Positions 1-6,774 of a stretch of 9,939 bases of DNA are shown here, one piece after another. Below the pieces are notes generated by a model, which was not told where the DNA came from, ran no database searches, and saw only the letters and a program-made list of their open reading frames with translations. A program made the position numbers and the translations under genes. Within the stretch, counting starts at the first letter, position 1, and each line of letters begins with the position of its first letter. The stretch is from Methylococcaceae bacterium. GTDB lineage: Bacteria; Pseudomonadota; Gammaproteobacteria; Methylococcales; Methylomonadaceae. Location: NCBI GenBank assembly GCA_947505055.1, contig CANNLO010000153.1, positions 1 through 9,939 on the forward strand, given 5' to 3'.

Positions 1-14
1 GGAGGTTTTTTTAT
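1..14 (+). terminator. Possible 3' half of a terminator from an upstream gene
   Basis: The window opens with GGAGG followed directly by seven T residues. This is what the descending arm and T-tract of a rho-independent terminator look like. The matching ascending arm (expected CCTCC) would lie left of the window and cannot be seen, so this is a partial call based on one half only. Confidence 0.3.
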
Positions 15-31
15 GTCCGAAATAAAAGCGC

Positions 32-54
32 TACAATTTTAATAAACGGGTGGA
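32..54 (+). promoter_or_regulatory. Candidate -10 element and ribosome binding region of the DUF3455 gene
   Basis: TACAAT at 32-37 matches five of six bases of the sigma-70 -10 consensus. No convincing -35 lies 16-18 bases upstream. A G-rich stretch (GGGTGGA, 48-54) precedes the ATG at 57 and probably serves as the ribosome binding site. The sequence around the -10 resembles that in front of ubiA (see findings). Confidence 0.3.
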
Positions 55-56
55 TT

Positions 57-569
57 ATGCTTAAAAACATATTGATTTTATGGACCCTATTGCAAGGTTC
101 AGTTCATGCCGACATTTCAGTACCCGAACAGATTAAAGTCCCTGCTGGGTTTAAGCCGATTTTAATGGCACATGCAAAGGGTGACCAAATCTACCAATGC
201 TCTCTAAATAATGGCGAATATATCTGGGAAGTTCAGGCACCTGATGCCAAACTGTTCGATGCACAAGGCCAGATTGTCGGCAATCACCGTGCCGGTCCAC
301 TATGGGAATATAAAGAAGGCAGTCAGGTCGTCGGCAGAGTGCTAAAAAAACTTGATATAACGCCTAAATCAGCAATTTCCTGGTTACTGGTCGAAGTCGT
401 TTCTCATAAGGGAAATGGTTTGTTTTCGAAGGTTGCTTATATTAACAGGATTAATACTGAAGGTGGCCTACCGCCCTCTATCGCCTGTAACGCTAATCAT
501 GTAGGCGGAGAAAAACGGATTAGCTACAAAGCGGATTATATTTTTTATTCCAAATTACCCGAACATTAG
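57..569 (+). CDS. Exported DUF3455 family protein
   Basis: A 170-residue protein of unknown function. Residues 1-18 form a signal peptide (Lys3, a hydrophobic core, then VHA before Asp19), so the mature protein should be periplasmic or secreted. The rest matches what I remember of DUF3455: a QIYQC block near residues 44-48, GPLWEYKEGS at 80-89, VVGRVLKK at 91-98, SWLLVEVVSHKGNGLFSKV at 108-126, YINRINTEGGLPP at 128-140, and a C-terminal KADYIFY. Cys48 and Cys144 are the only cysteines in the mature chain and could form a disulfide. The family occurs in bacteria and fungi and has no established activity that I know of. The gene stands alone on its strand and its stop lies only 8 bases from the stop of hda, which converges on it. 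The first ATG of the frame gives a complete signal peptide, so the start is secure. Confidence 0.82.
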   Translation: MLKNILILWTLLQGSVHADISVPEQIKVPAGFKPILMAHAKGDQIYQCSLNNGEYIWEVQAPDAKLFDAQGQIVGNHRAGPLWEYKEGSQVVGRVLKKLDITPKSAISWLLVEVVSHKGNGLFSKVAYINRINTEGGLPPSIACNANHVGGEKRISYKADYIFYSKLPEH

Positions 570-577
570 CCTGAGCT

Positions 578-1270
578 TTATTCGCCAAGCACCTGTTTTA
601 AAAAAGGAATAGTCAACTTACGCTTAGCTGCCAAGGACGCTTTATCCAGTTTTCCCAATAAAACCCATAAAGAAGCGAGGTCTCTGGCGTAATGCATCAA
701 CAGGAAACGACCGGTTTGTGGCGCAATTTCAAAACCCATTCGTTTAGCTTTAAAGATTAATACGGCTATTTTGTCGTTATCAGTTAAAGGCTGAATTTTT
801 AAGGTTAGCCCCCAATTAAGACGGGTTTTAAGGTCAGGCAATTGAATGGCAATACCATTGGGAGCGGAACAGGCAGAAATGATTAGCTTGTGGCCTCGAT
901 CACGGTGTGCATTAAAAAAATTAAAAAAAGCCTGCTCCCATCGTGAGTTCCCGGCTATATGCTCAACATTATCAAAACAAACAACATCAGTCTCATCCAG
1001 TCCGTCCAGAATTGAAGGCTCAAGCTGGTTTATATTCGTTAAATCAAAATAAAAAGACCTGAGATTTTGAAGATACGCTTGATGGCTGCAGGCTTGCAAA
1101 AGATGACTTTTACCTTGACCTGAATCACCCCAGAGGTATATTTGCTGCTCACCAGCCCCGGCAACACAGTGCTGCAAGTGAGTGATAATTTCCTGTTGAG
1201 AGCCCGGATAAAAATCACTAAAGGTTTGATTGGCCCTGAACTCAAAATGTAAGGGAAGTTGCTGCACCAT
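578..1270 (-). CDS. hda: DnaA regulatory inactivator Hda
   Basis: A 230-residue AAA+ protein with the size of E. coli Hda. Hda binds the DNA-loaded sliding clamp and stimulates hydrolysis of DnaA-bound ATP, preventing extra rounds of initiation. Residues 4-9 (QLPLHF) fit the clamp-binding motif expected at the Hda N-terminus. The Walker A motif is GDSGQGKSH (48-56, Lys54), Walker B ends in VVCFDN (96-101), the Box VII arginine is Arg150 in LKTRLNWG, and sensor II is around Arg196 in YARDLASL. The C-terminus, RKLTIPFLKQVLGE, matches Hda. It lacks the DNA-binding domain IV of DnaA, which separates it from a short DnaA. It is the last gene of a leftward run and begins 8 bases after the DUF2069 stop, so it is probably co-transcribed and translationally coupled. 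No strong Shine-Dalgarno is visible and no terminator follows it. Confidence 0.93.
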   Translation of the reverse strand: MVQQLPLHFEFRANQTFSDFYPGSQQEIITHLQHCVAGAGEQQIYLWGDSGQGKSHLLQACSHQAYLQNLRSFYFDLTNINQLEPSILDGLDETDVVCFDNVEHIAGNSRWEQAFFNFFNAHRDRGHKLIISACSAPNGIAIQLPDLKTRLNWGLTLKIQPLTDNDKIAVLIFKAKRMGFEIAPQTGRFLLMHYARDLASLWVLLGKLDKASLAAKRKLTIPFLKQVLGE

Positions 1271-1278
1271 GACCAGTT

Positions 1279-1626
1279 TTATTTACCCACAAAGCGCACA
1301 TAGAATGTGGTACCAAAAAATAGCATCAAACTTAAGGCGACTTCAAGTAACGCATATAGCCGCTCGTCTGCATTAACATAGGCCTCAGCACTGCCGTGAA
1401 GAAAATAGATCAGGCTCACATAAGCCGCCCAAGCGCAACTTCTAGGCTTTCGATCCAGCAAGCCTCGCATGGGCAGTAATAAAGGAGTAACCGCGACTAT
1501 CAAAACCAGCGCCACCGGAAAATGGGTGGAAGGAACGAGGATGGTGTTCCAAAGCATCAACAAAATAAACAGTCCAAAAAAACCTGTCAGGGCCGTGCTG
1601 TAATAATAAATCGGGTTAATTTTCAT
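1279..1626 (-). CDS. DUF2069 integral membrane protein
   Basis: A 115-residue hydrophobic protein that I assign to DUF2069, a small inner-membrane family usually found beside wrbA. Four membrane helices are visible, at about residues 10-30, 36-53, 65-80 and 90-112. The loop MRGLLDRKPRSCAWAAYVSL (53-72) and the following YFLHGSAEAY (74-83) are the parts I associate with the family. Its function is unknown. I start it at the ATG at 1626. The frame extends upstream to a TTG at 1686, which would overlap wrbA by 19 bases and add 20 residues not typical of the family. Neither start has a strong ribosome binding site, so the choice rests on codon type and family length. It lies between wrbA and hda with short gaps, which suggests an operon. 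Confidence 0.78.
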   Translation of the reverse strand: MKINPIYYYSTALTGFFGLFILLMLWNTILVPSTHFPVALVLIVAVTPLLLPMRGLLDRKPRSCAWAAYVSLIYFLHGSAEAYVNADERLYALLEVALSLMLFFGTTFYVRFVGK

Positions 1627-1667
1627 GACTGATAAGTGCTCGTTAATAACGGGTGAAACTAAAAATA

Positions 1668-2264
<597 letters not shown>

Positions 2265-2612
2265 TTACAAAATAGCCAGAACAGCTTCGGGCGGCCGACC
2301 GATTGCAGCCTTGCCGTTGGCAATTACAATAGGTCGTTCGATTAAAATAGGGTGAATAATCATGGCTTTTATCAATGCCAGTCTGGCTAATGAAATGTCT
2401 TCCAGTCCGTTGGCTTTATAGTCAGCTTCTTTTTTACGCAGCAACTCGCGCGGCTCCATGCGTAGTTTTTGCAGAATATCCTCAAGTTCTTCAGCACTTG
2501 GAGGATTTTTAAGATATTCGACAATCTCAGGCTCAATGCCTTGTGCCTGTATAAGTTGCAAGGTCTGTCTTGATTTGCCGCAACGCGGATTATGATAAAT
2601 CGTTACGCTCAT
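2265..2612 (-). CDS. arsC: Arsenate reductase, glutaredoxin-coupled (ArsC family)
   Basis: A 115-residue thioredoxin-fold protein. Its family reduces arsenate to arsenite using glutathione and glutaredoxin. The active-site loop is NPRCGKSR with the nucleophile Cys11. Arg59, Arg93 (in HPILIERPIVI) and Arg106 (in GRPPEAVL) correspond, with a shift of one residue, to the three substrate-binding arginines of the plasmid R773 enzyme. There is no arsR, arsB or acr3 nearby. A dedicated arsenic operon is therefore unlikely, and this is probably the housekeeping ArsC that travels with wrbA and hda. It is the first gene of the leftward operon. Its ATG at 2612 has no clear Shine-Dalgarno, and the promoter should lie in 2613-2689, shared with ubiA. 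Whether it actually reduces arsenate in this host is an inference from the conserved residues. Confidence 0.9.
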   Translation of the reverse strand: MSVTIYHNPRCGKSRQTLQLIQAQGIEPEIVEYLKNPPSAEELEDILQKLRMEPRELLRKKEADYKANGLEDISLARLALIKAMIIHPILIERPIVIANGKAAIGRPPEAVLAIL

Positions 2613-2639
2613 GGATCGCCCGCTTCTTGAAATAAAAAA

Positions 2640-2650
2640 GCTATAATAGC
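2640..2650. promoter_or_regulatory. Symmetric -10 element between arsC and ubiA
   Basis: GCTATAATAGC is a perfect 5-base inverted repeat around one central A. Read rightward it holds TATAAT (2642-2647); read leftward it holds TATTAT (2648-2643). Start sites about 7 bases beyond would leave leaders of roughly 36 bases to the ubiA ATG at 2690 and 24 bases to the arsC ATG at 2612, both reasonable. Neither direction has a good -35 at normal spacing, so promoter strength is uncertain. Confidence 0.42.
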
Positions 2651-2689
2651 ATTTTTAATAAAACTCAGGCTTTGAAAAAGGCAATAAAG

Positions 2690-3565
2690 ATGATGGACAA
2701 AGTAAAGGATCGATTCAGACAATACTGGATTTTAGCGCGATTTGACAAACCTATCGGTATTCTAATTTTATTGTGGCCTGCACTCTGGGCGCTTTGGGTG
2801 GCTAGTAACGGCAAACCCGACTTGCTGGTTTTAACGGTGATCTGTCTGGGCGTGATTTTGATGCGTGCTGCCGGATGTGTGATTAATGACTATGCAGACC
2901 GTGACTTTGATCCACATGTAGAGCGCACTCAACAACGACCTATAGCCGCTGGCAAGGTGAAACCAAAAGAAGCTTTGATCGTTTTTGTAGTTTTGTGTCT
3001 GCTTGCTTTTGGTCTGGTGTTATTACTGAATATTTATACCATCCTGCTGTCGTTTATCGCCGCATTTTTGGCTGCCAGTTATCCGTTTATGAAACGATAC
3101 ACCCATTTGCCTCAGGCGTATTTAGGCATTGCCTTTGGTTGGGCCGTGCCGATGTCCTTTTCTGCACAAATTAACAGTATTCCTCCGATCGCCTGGCTGA
3201 TGTATCTGGCTGTGGTTTTGTGGGCTCTGGTTTATGACACCATGTATGCGATGGTTGATAAGGATGACGATTTAAAAATAGGCGTTAAATCGACCGCGAT
3301 ACTTTTTGGTGCTTACGATAGACACATCATGGCCGGCTTACAAGTTATCATTCTGGGCTTACTTATTACTGTTGGACAAATGGCGCTGGCAAGCTGGCCT
3401 TTTTATGTCGGACTTTTAATCGCCACAGGCTTGTCGGTGTATCAGCAGAAATTAATTTTTAATCGGGAAAAAGCGCTTTGTTTTAAAGCGTTTTTAAACA
3501 GTAACTGGTTTGGTTTGGCGGTATTTATTGGCCTTGCATTTGATTATTGGCTACGGAACCCCTAA
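2690..3565 (+). CDS. ubiA: 4-hydroxybenzoate polyprenyltransferase UbiA
   Basis: A 291-residue multi-spanning inner-membrane enzyme that attaches the polyprenyl tail to 4-hydroxybenzoate, the first membrane-bound step of ubiquinone synthesis. Counting from the ATG at 2690, the first Asp-rich motif is NDYADRDFD (66-74), followed by [12 protein letters not shown]. The second is [12 protein letters not shown] (183-194), followed by LKIGVKST. These bind the magnesium-diphosphate of the prenyl donor. About eight hydrophobic helices and a length near 290 residues match UbiA. The frame also opens at a TTG (2672) and has a second ATG at 2693. AAAAAGG at 2675-2681 lies 8 bases before 2690, which favours that start. 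It has no ubiC neighbour. It diverges from arsC and converges on the NlpC/P60 gene, with 22 bases between stops and no hairpin that I can see. Confidence 0.93.
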   Translation: MMDKVKDRFRQYWILARFDKPIGILILLWPALWALWVASNGKPDLLVLTVICLGVILMRAAGCVINDYADRDFDPHVERTQQRPIAAGKVKPKEALIVFVVLCLLAFGLVLLLNIYTILLSFIAAFLAASYPFMKRYTHLPQAYLGIAFGWAVPMSFSAQINSIPPIAWLMYLAVVLWALVYDTMYAMVDKDDDLKIGVKSTAILFGAYDRHIMAGLQVIILGLLITVGQMALASWPFYVGLLIATGLSVYQQKLIFNREKALCFKAFLNSNWFGLAVFIGLAFDYWLRNP

Positions 3566-3587
3566 GCCAAATGAAAAGAGATTGCTG

Positions 3588-4097
3588 TTATGGACGACGC
3601 GCACAACTAAAGCGATTTTCCCAGTACTTATTTTTCAGACTGGATACCAACACCTTACCGGTACGTTGGCTGGGCGCATGAATAAAATCGTCATTATCGA
3701 CATAAATGCCGACATGAGAAAACGGTTTGCCATTGGTATTAAAAAAAACCAAATCACCGGAATGAAGTTCATTCTTTGGAACCTGAGCAAGGGATTGCGC
3801 CATACCCTGAGAAGTACGCGGCAATGAGATGCCCTGGTGCTCGTAAACATGCTTCACAAAACCACTGCAATCAAAGCCTTCATCAGGTGAACTTTTACCA
3901 TAACGATAAGGAGCGCCTTGCAAACTCAAGGCATAACTGACCATCGGCAGACGATCTGCAGTTGGCTTGATTTCTGAAACGCTGGCACAACCGGAAAACA
4001 ATATTATCCCTAGAAGTAAAATACCCCTGTTAAAAAAATCAAGATAATAGTTGGTAGCATAGCGCTTCAAGATAAATATAACCCTTTTGATACCCAA
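3588..4097 (-). CDS. NlpC/P60 family lipoprotein, putative cell-wall endopeptidase
   Basis: Predicted lipoprotein with a C-terminal NlpC/P60 domain; such enzymes cut peptide bonds within peptidoglycan stem peptides. Numbering from the TTG at 4097 (169 residues), a hydrophobic stretch GILLLGIILFSGC ends at Cys37, the likely lipidated residue, although Phe at -3 is not the preferred residue. The domain shows the catalytic Cys77 in GFDCSGFVKHVY, His128 in FSHVGIYV and His140 in FIHAPS, so the triad looks intact. It resembles the small MepS (Spr)-like enzymes. The start is uncertain: there is no ATG before the lipobox, the first candidate is TTG at 4097 without a ribosome binding site, and a second TTG at 4070 has AAAAGGG 11 bases upstream. 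A candidate promoter just upstream also favours 4070. Neighbours on both sides are on the other strand, so it is probably a single-gene unit. Confidence 0.87.
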   Translation of the reverse strand: MGIKRVIFILKRYATNYYLDFFNRGILLLGIILFSGCASVSEIKPTADRLPMVSYALSLQGAPYRYGKSSPDEGFDCSGFVKHVYEHQGISLPRTSQGMAQSLAQVPKNELHSGDLVFFNTNGKPFSHVGIYVDNDDFIHAPSQRTGKVLVSSLKNKYWENRFSCARRP

Positions 4098-4104
4098 TAA
4101 AAGT

Positions 4105-4120
4105 GCCTATAAGCATAGGC
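4105..4120. repeat. 16-base hyphenated palindrome in the divergent intergenic region
   Basis: GCCTAT-AAGC-ATAGGC is a perfect 6-base inverted repeat with a 4-base spacer. It sits between the lipoprotein gene and the ABC importer operon and covers the predicted -10 and part of the spacer of the minus-strand promoter. This position suits a repressor operator. As RNA it would be a short hairpin, but no T-run follows in either direction, so it is not a terminator. Confidence 0.4.
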
Positions 4121-4133
4121 TATTCTTTGTTAA
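4106..4133 (-). promoter_or_regulatory. Candidate promoter of the NlpC/P60 lipoprotein gene
   Basis: On the minus strand TTAACA (4133-4128, five of six to the -35 consensus) is followed after 16 bases by TATAGG (4111-4106, four of six to the -10). Transcription would start near 4099, almost on the upstream TTG at 4097. This is one reason to prefer the TTG at 4070 as the real start codon. Confidence 0.35.
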
Positions 4134-4220
4134 ATGGCTATATCACAGAGAACATCTCGCACCAAACCCCGCGTAAAGATAGAATACGCATCTTTTACAC
4201 CCATCGTTGAGAGTACTTTT

Positions 4221-5177
4221 ATGAAATTTACCGTTTTTTTTATCAGTCTGTGCCTGTTTGCTTCAGGCAATAGTTATGCCCTGGAAAAAACCGTTATTCG
4301 TATCGGTGTTCAGGCTTTTGGTACAGTCGATTGGGAGTTGGCTGCTTTGCTAACTAATCCCACAGAAGATTTTCAGGTGCAAATCGAACATTTAGCCAAT
4401 GCCGAAGCGGGTAAAATTGCACTGCAGTCCGGCGCTGTAGATATGATTGTATCAGACTGGATTTGGGTGTCCAGACTGCGCGCTACCGGCTCTGATTTTA
4501 CTTTTTATCCGTATTCGAACACCTCTGGCGCTTTAATCGTAGAAAAAGACAGCCCTATCCTTTCTGTAAAAGATCTTAAAGGCAAGCACCTCGGAATTGC
4601 CGGTGGCGAACTGGATAAAAACTGGCTATTGCTTCAGGCTTTGGCTGGGCAAGAGCATCTGGATTTGAATGCTTTGGTAGAAAAAACCTACGGTGCGCCA
4701 CCGTTGATCAACGAACAACTTAAACAAAAACGCATAGATGCAGCACTGACCTACTGGCATTTTGCCGCCCGACTTGAAGCCCAGAACTATCGACAGGTCA
4801 TTGATGGAAAAGGTATTTTAAAGAGTTTGGGAATTAAGGAAGAGGTCCCCAGCCTGGGTTATGTATTTAAACAAGGCTGGGCAAATGACCATAAACAGGC
4901 TGTGAACAATTTCTTTAAGGCCAGTAAACAAGCAAAAAACCAATTATGTACCTCAGAAGCCGCCTGGAAAAAAATCCTTCCTTTAACCCAGTCTGATGAC
5001 TTATCCACTCAAGAAAAACTTCGCCAACGTTATTGCGAAGGCGGCATTGAACATTGGGGCGAAGCGGAACAGCTAGCCGCAAGTCGTATTTATACGATGC
5101 TACGCACTTTAAGCAATAATCAGCTAACGGGGCAATCTGAAAACCTGCAACCCGGCACTTTCTGGTCGGTTGAATAA
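4221..5177 (+). CDS. ABC importer periplasmic substrate-binding protein, nitrate/sulfonate/taurine-like
   Basis: A 318-residue secreted binding protein of the type-2 periplasmic fold used by SsuA, TauA, NrtA and thiamine-precursor transporters. Residues 1-20 form a signal peptide (Lys2, a hydrophobic run, then NSYA before LEK). The mature part begins with the strand VIRIGVQAFG and contains GKIALQSGAVDMIVSDW, the hinge-proximal SGALIVEKDSPILSVKDLKG and the typical KHLGIAGGELDKNWLLLQAL. The family usually delivers a small anion or heterocycle, but I cannot read the substrate from the sequence. The frame also opens at an ATG at 4134, but that would add 29 charged residues before the signal peptide, so I use the ATG at 4221, which has GAGAG nearby. 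It is the first gene of a three-gene importer operon, and its stop is 3 bases before the permease start. Confidence 0.85.
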   Translation: MKFTVFFISLCLFASGNSYALEKTVIRIGVQAFGTVDWELAALLTNPTEDFQVQIEHLANAEAGKIALQSGAVDMIVSDWIWVSRLRATGSDFTFYPYSNTSGALIVEKDSPILSVKDLKGKHLGIAGGELDKNWLLLQALAGQEHLDLNALVEKTYGAPPLINEQLKQKRIDAALTYWHFAARLEAQNYRQVIDGKGILKSLGIKEEVPSLGYVFKQGWANDHKQAVNNFFKASKQAKNQLCTSEAAWKKILPLTQSDDLSTQEKLRQRYCEGGIEHWGEAEQLAASRIYTMLRTLSNNQLTGQSENLQPGTFWSVE

Positions 5178-5180
5178 GCA

Positions 5181-5927
5181 TTGCCAAATCTGAAAAAATT
5201 TTTGCCTACCTTGTCCTTACTGGCTTTTTTAGCCATATGGCAAGGTGTTGCCGTTTATTTGAACAGTAATACCTTGCCCACTCCCGAAGCGGTTGCCCAG
5301 GTTTTCTGGCAGGATTGCGTGTCGGGACAACTGCCTTTTCATCTAGGCGTTACCTTACTAAGACTTGTAGTCAGCTTTAGTATCGCAATGTTGCTGGGTT
5401 GCGCGATTGGTATAATGCTGGGCCGGAATAAAAAAATGGATGCCTTTTTTGACAATTGGCTGGTGATTTTCTTAAACGTCCCGGCACTGGTGACCATAAT
5501 TTTATGCTACGTCTGGTTTGGGCTAGTTGAGTCCTCCGCGATTCTGGCGGTAGTCATCAACAAACTGCCCAATGTCATTGTAACAATCAGGGAAGGCACA
5601 CGCTCATTAGATCAGGACTTGCTGGACATGGCGCGCTGCTATCATTTTGGCAAGCGCAAAACTCTGGTTCACGTTATCTGGCCTCAACTGCATCCCTTCG
5701 TAATGGGAGCTACCCGCTCCGGTCTGGCTTTAATTTGGAAAATTATTTTAGTTGTTGAACTATTAGGCCGTAGCAACGGCATGGGCTACCAATTGCATTT
5801 ATTCTTTCAATTATTTGATGTTGCGAGTATTTTGGCTTATACCATTGCTTTTGTTGCGGTCATTCAGCTGATAGAACTAATGATTTTAAAGCCACTAGAC
5901 AAAAAAGCACTGCGATGGCGAAGATGA
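5181..5927 (+). CDS. ABC importer permease, SsuC/TauC-like
   Basis: A 248-residue inner-membrane protein of the binding-protein-dependent transport family (BPD_transp_1). Hydrophobic helices occur near residues 9-27, 56-80, 92-113, 117-135, 182-197 and 216-237. The cytoplasmic EAA loop that docks on the ATPase lies at about 149-171: DMARCYHFGKRK followed by VIWPQLHP, with the conserved Gly157. Size and layout match SsuC/TauC. The start is a TTG immediately after the binding-protein stop (TAA, GCA, TTG) and in the same frame. There is no ATG nearby and only a weak ribosome binding site, so translation is probably coupled to the upstream gene. The 3' end overlaps the ATPase gene. The product would form the membrane channel as a homodimer, since only one permease gene is present. 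Confidence 0.87.
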   Translation: MPNLKKFLPTLSLLAFLAIWQGVAVYLNSNTLPTPEAVAQVFWQDCVSGQLPFHLGVTLLRLVVSFSIAMLLGCAIGIMLGRNKKMDAFFDNWLVIFLNVPALVTIILCYVWFGLVESSAILAVVINKLPNVIVTIREGTRSLDQDLLDMARCYHFGKRKTLVHVIWPQLHPFVMGATRSGLALIWKIILVVELLGRSNGMGYQLHLFFQLFDVASILAYTIAFVAVIQLIELMILKPLDKKALRWRR

Positions 5928-6652
5928 CTGACATTCAGATAAACATCAAAAATAAAACCTATCCGACAGCTACCCAAGCCAGTATCAGCAACTTTAAACT
6001 AGCGCTTAAATCCAACGAGTTTATCTGCCTGGTCGGTCCATCTGGCTGTGGAAAAACGACTCTATTAAATATTATTGCCAGTATCGATAAAGATTACGAT
6101 GGAGAGATTCTGGTAGGACAGCAACACGCATATCCCAAAATCGGCTACATTTTCCAAAATCCGCGCCTGTTACCTTGGCGAACCGTCAGGGGAAATATCG
6201 AACTGGTTTTAAATGAGCCGCAGCCTTCAGAAATAATTGATGAATTACTGGAGGTTATGCAATTAACGTCAGTGCAACAATCCTATCCAGAAAGACTGTC
6301 ATTAGGCATGAGCCGCCGCGTTGCAATCATCAGGGCATTTGCGGTTGACCCTGAAGTGTTATTGATGGATGAGCCTTTTGTATCACTGGATGCGCCAACG
6401 GCAAGACTAGCAAGAGAATTATTACTCAAATTATGGCAACAACGTCCGCATACTGTTTTGTTCGTCACTCATGATTTACGCGAAGCCATTGCACTTGCCG
6501 ATCGTCTGGTATTTTTGTCGGCATCGCCGATGCAGGTCATCAGTGAAATTACCGTAGCCATTCCACGACAGGAACGCCACAATGAATCCGCTATTGAAAC
6601 CTTCCGGCAACAGTTATTACTGAATCATCCTGAAATAAAACAGCTTTTATGA
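5915..6652 (+). CDS. ABC importer ATP-binding protein, SsuB/TauB-like
   Basis: A 245-residue ATPase that powers the importer. It has Walker A GPSGCGKTT (41-49, Lys47), Q-loop Gln81 in FQNPRLLPWRTV, Walker B VLLMDEP (148-154, catalytic Glu153), a D-loop VSLDAP and H-loop His186 in VTHDLREA. The FQNPRLLPW and DEPFVSLD wording is typical of the nitrate/sulfonate/taurine branch. The signature motif is unusual: LSLGM (128-132) replaces LSGGM/LSGGQ, so the glycine that normally follows LS is leucine, and SRR replaces the usual RQR. All other catalytic elements are intact, so I expect an active enzyme. The start is either ATG 5915 (13-base overlap with the permease) or ATG 5924, which forms the classic ATGA stop-start overlap and may be the true one. 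No terminator is evident after the stop. Confidence 0.9.
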   Translation: MAKMTDIQINIKNKTYPTATQASISNFKLALKSNEFICLVGPSGCGKTTLLNIIASIDKDYDGEILVGQQHAYPKIGYIFQNPRLLPWRTVRGNIELVLNEPQPSEIIDELLEVMQLTSVQQSYPERLSLGMSRRVAIIRAFAVDPEVLLMDEPFVSLDAPTARLARELLLKLWQQRPHTVLFVTHDLREAIALADRLVFLSASPMQVISEITVAIPRQERHNESAIETFRQQLLLNHPEIKQLL

Positions 6653-6774
6653 CAACTTCAAGACGTTAAAAACAGTTGCGAATCGTTCAAAAATAATTGA
6701 TACTCTTGGCCGTAAGCGGGGCAACCACAAGGGCTTGCCCATAAAGTACATCTACTAACCAAGGTTAAGAGCAC
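6653..6774 (+). promoter_or_regulatory. Promoter and possibly structured leader of the small exported protein gene
   Basis: TTGCGA (6676-6681) and GATACT (6699-6704), 17 bases apart, each match four of six bases of the sigma-70 boxes. They predict a start near 6711 and a leader of about 64 bases. Inside the leader GGGCAA (6719-6724) can pair with TTGCCC (6735-6740) across a 10-base loop. AAGAG at 6767-6771 lies 3 bases before the ATG and AAGG at 6761-6764 lies 10 bases before it; either could bind the ribosome. I could not match the leader to any riboswitch class that I know. Confidence 0.4.

Noticed and set aside
846..1245. Two 68-residue frames, one on each strand, inside hda
   Set aside because: They overlap a gene with complete AAA+ motifs, have no recognisable domain, and are shadows of its codon pattern.
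2265..2612. A dedicated arsenic resistance locus
   Set aside because: There is no arsR, arsenite efflux gene or methyltransferase nearby; the arsC neighbours are wrbA, DUF2069 and hda.
4134..4220. N-terminal extension of the ABC binding protein from an earlier ATG
   Set aside because: It would bury the signal peptide behind 29 charged residues. The ATG at 4221 gives a normal exported protein, and the region more likely holds the promoter (TAGAAT at 4180-4185).
4221..6652. Naming the importer SsuABC, TauABC or NrtABC
   Set aside because: The proteins fit the superfamily, but no substrate-specific residues or neighbouring metabolic genes support any one of these names.
6711..6774. A known riboswitch (cyclic-di-GMP-I, fluoride, preQ1) ahead of the small exported gene
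   Set aside because: GGGCAA and neighbouring bases recall parts of the cyclic-di-GMP-I class, but its conserved GACGCAAAGCC core is missing, and the leader is too short. The fluoride and preQ1 cores are also absent.
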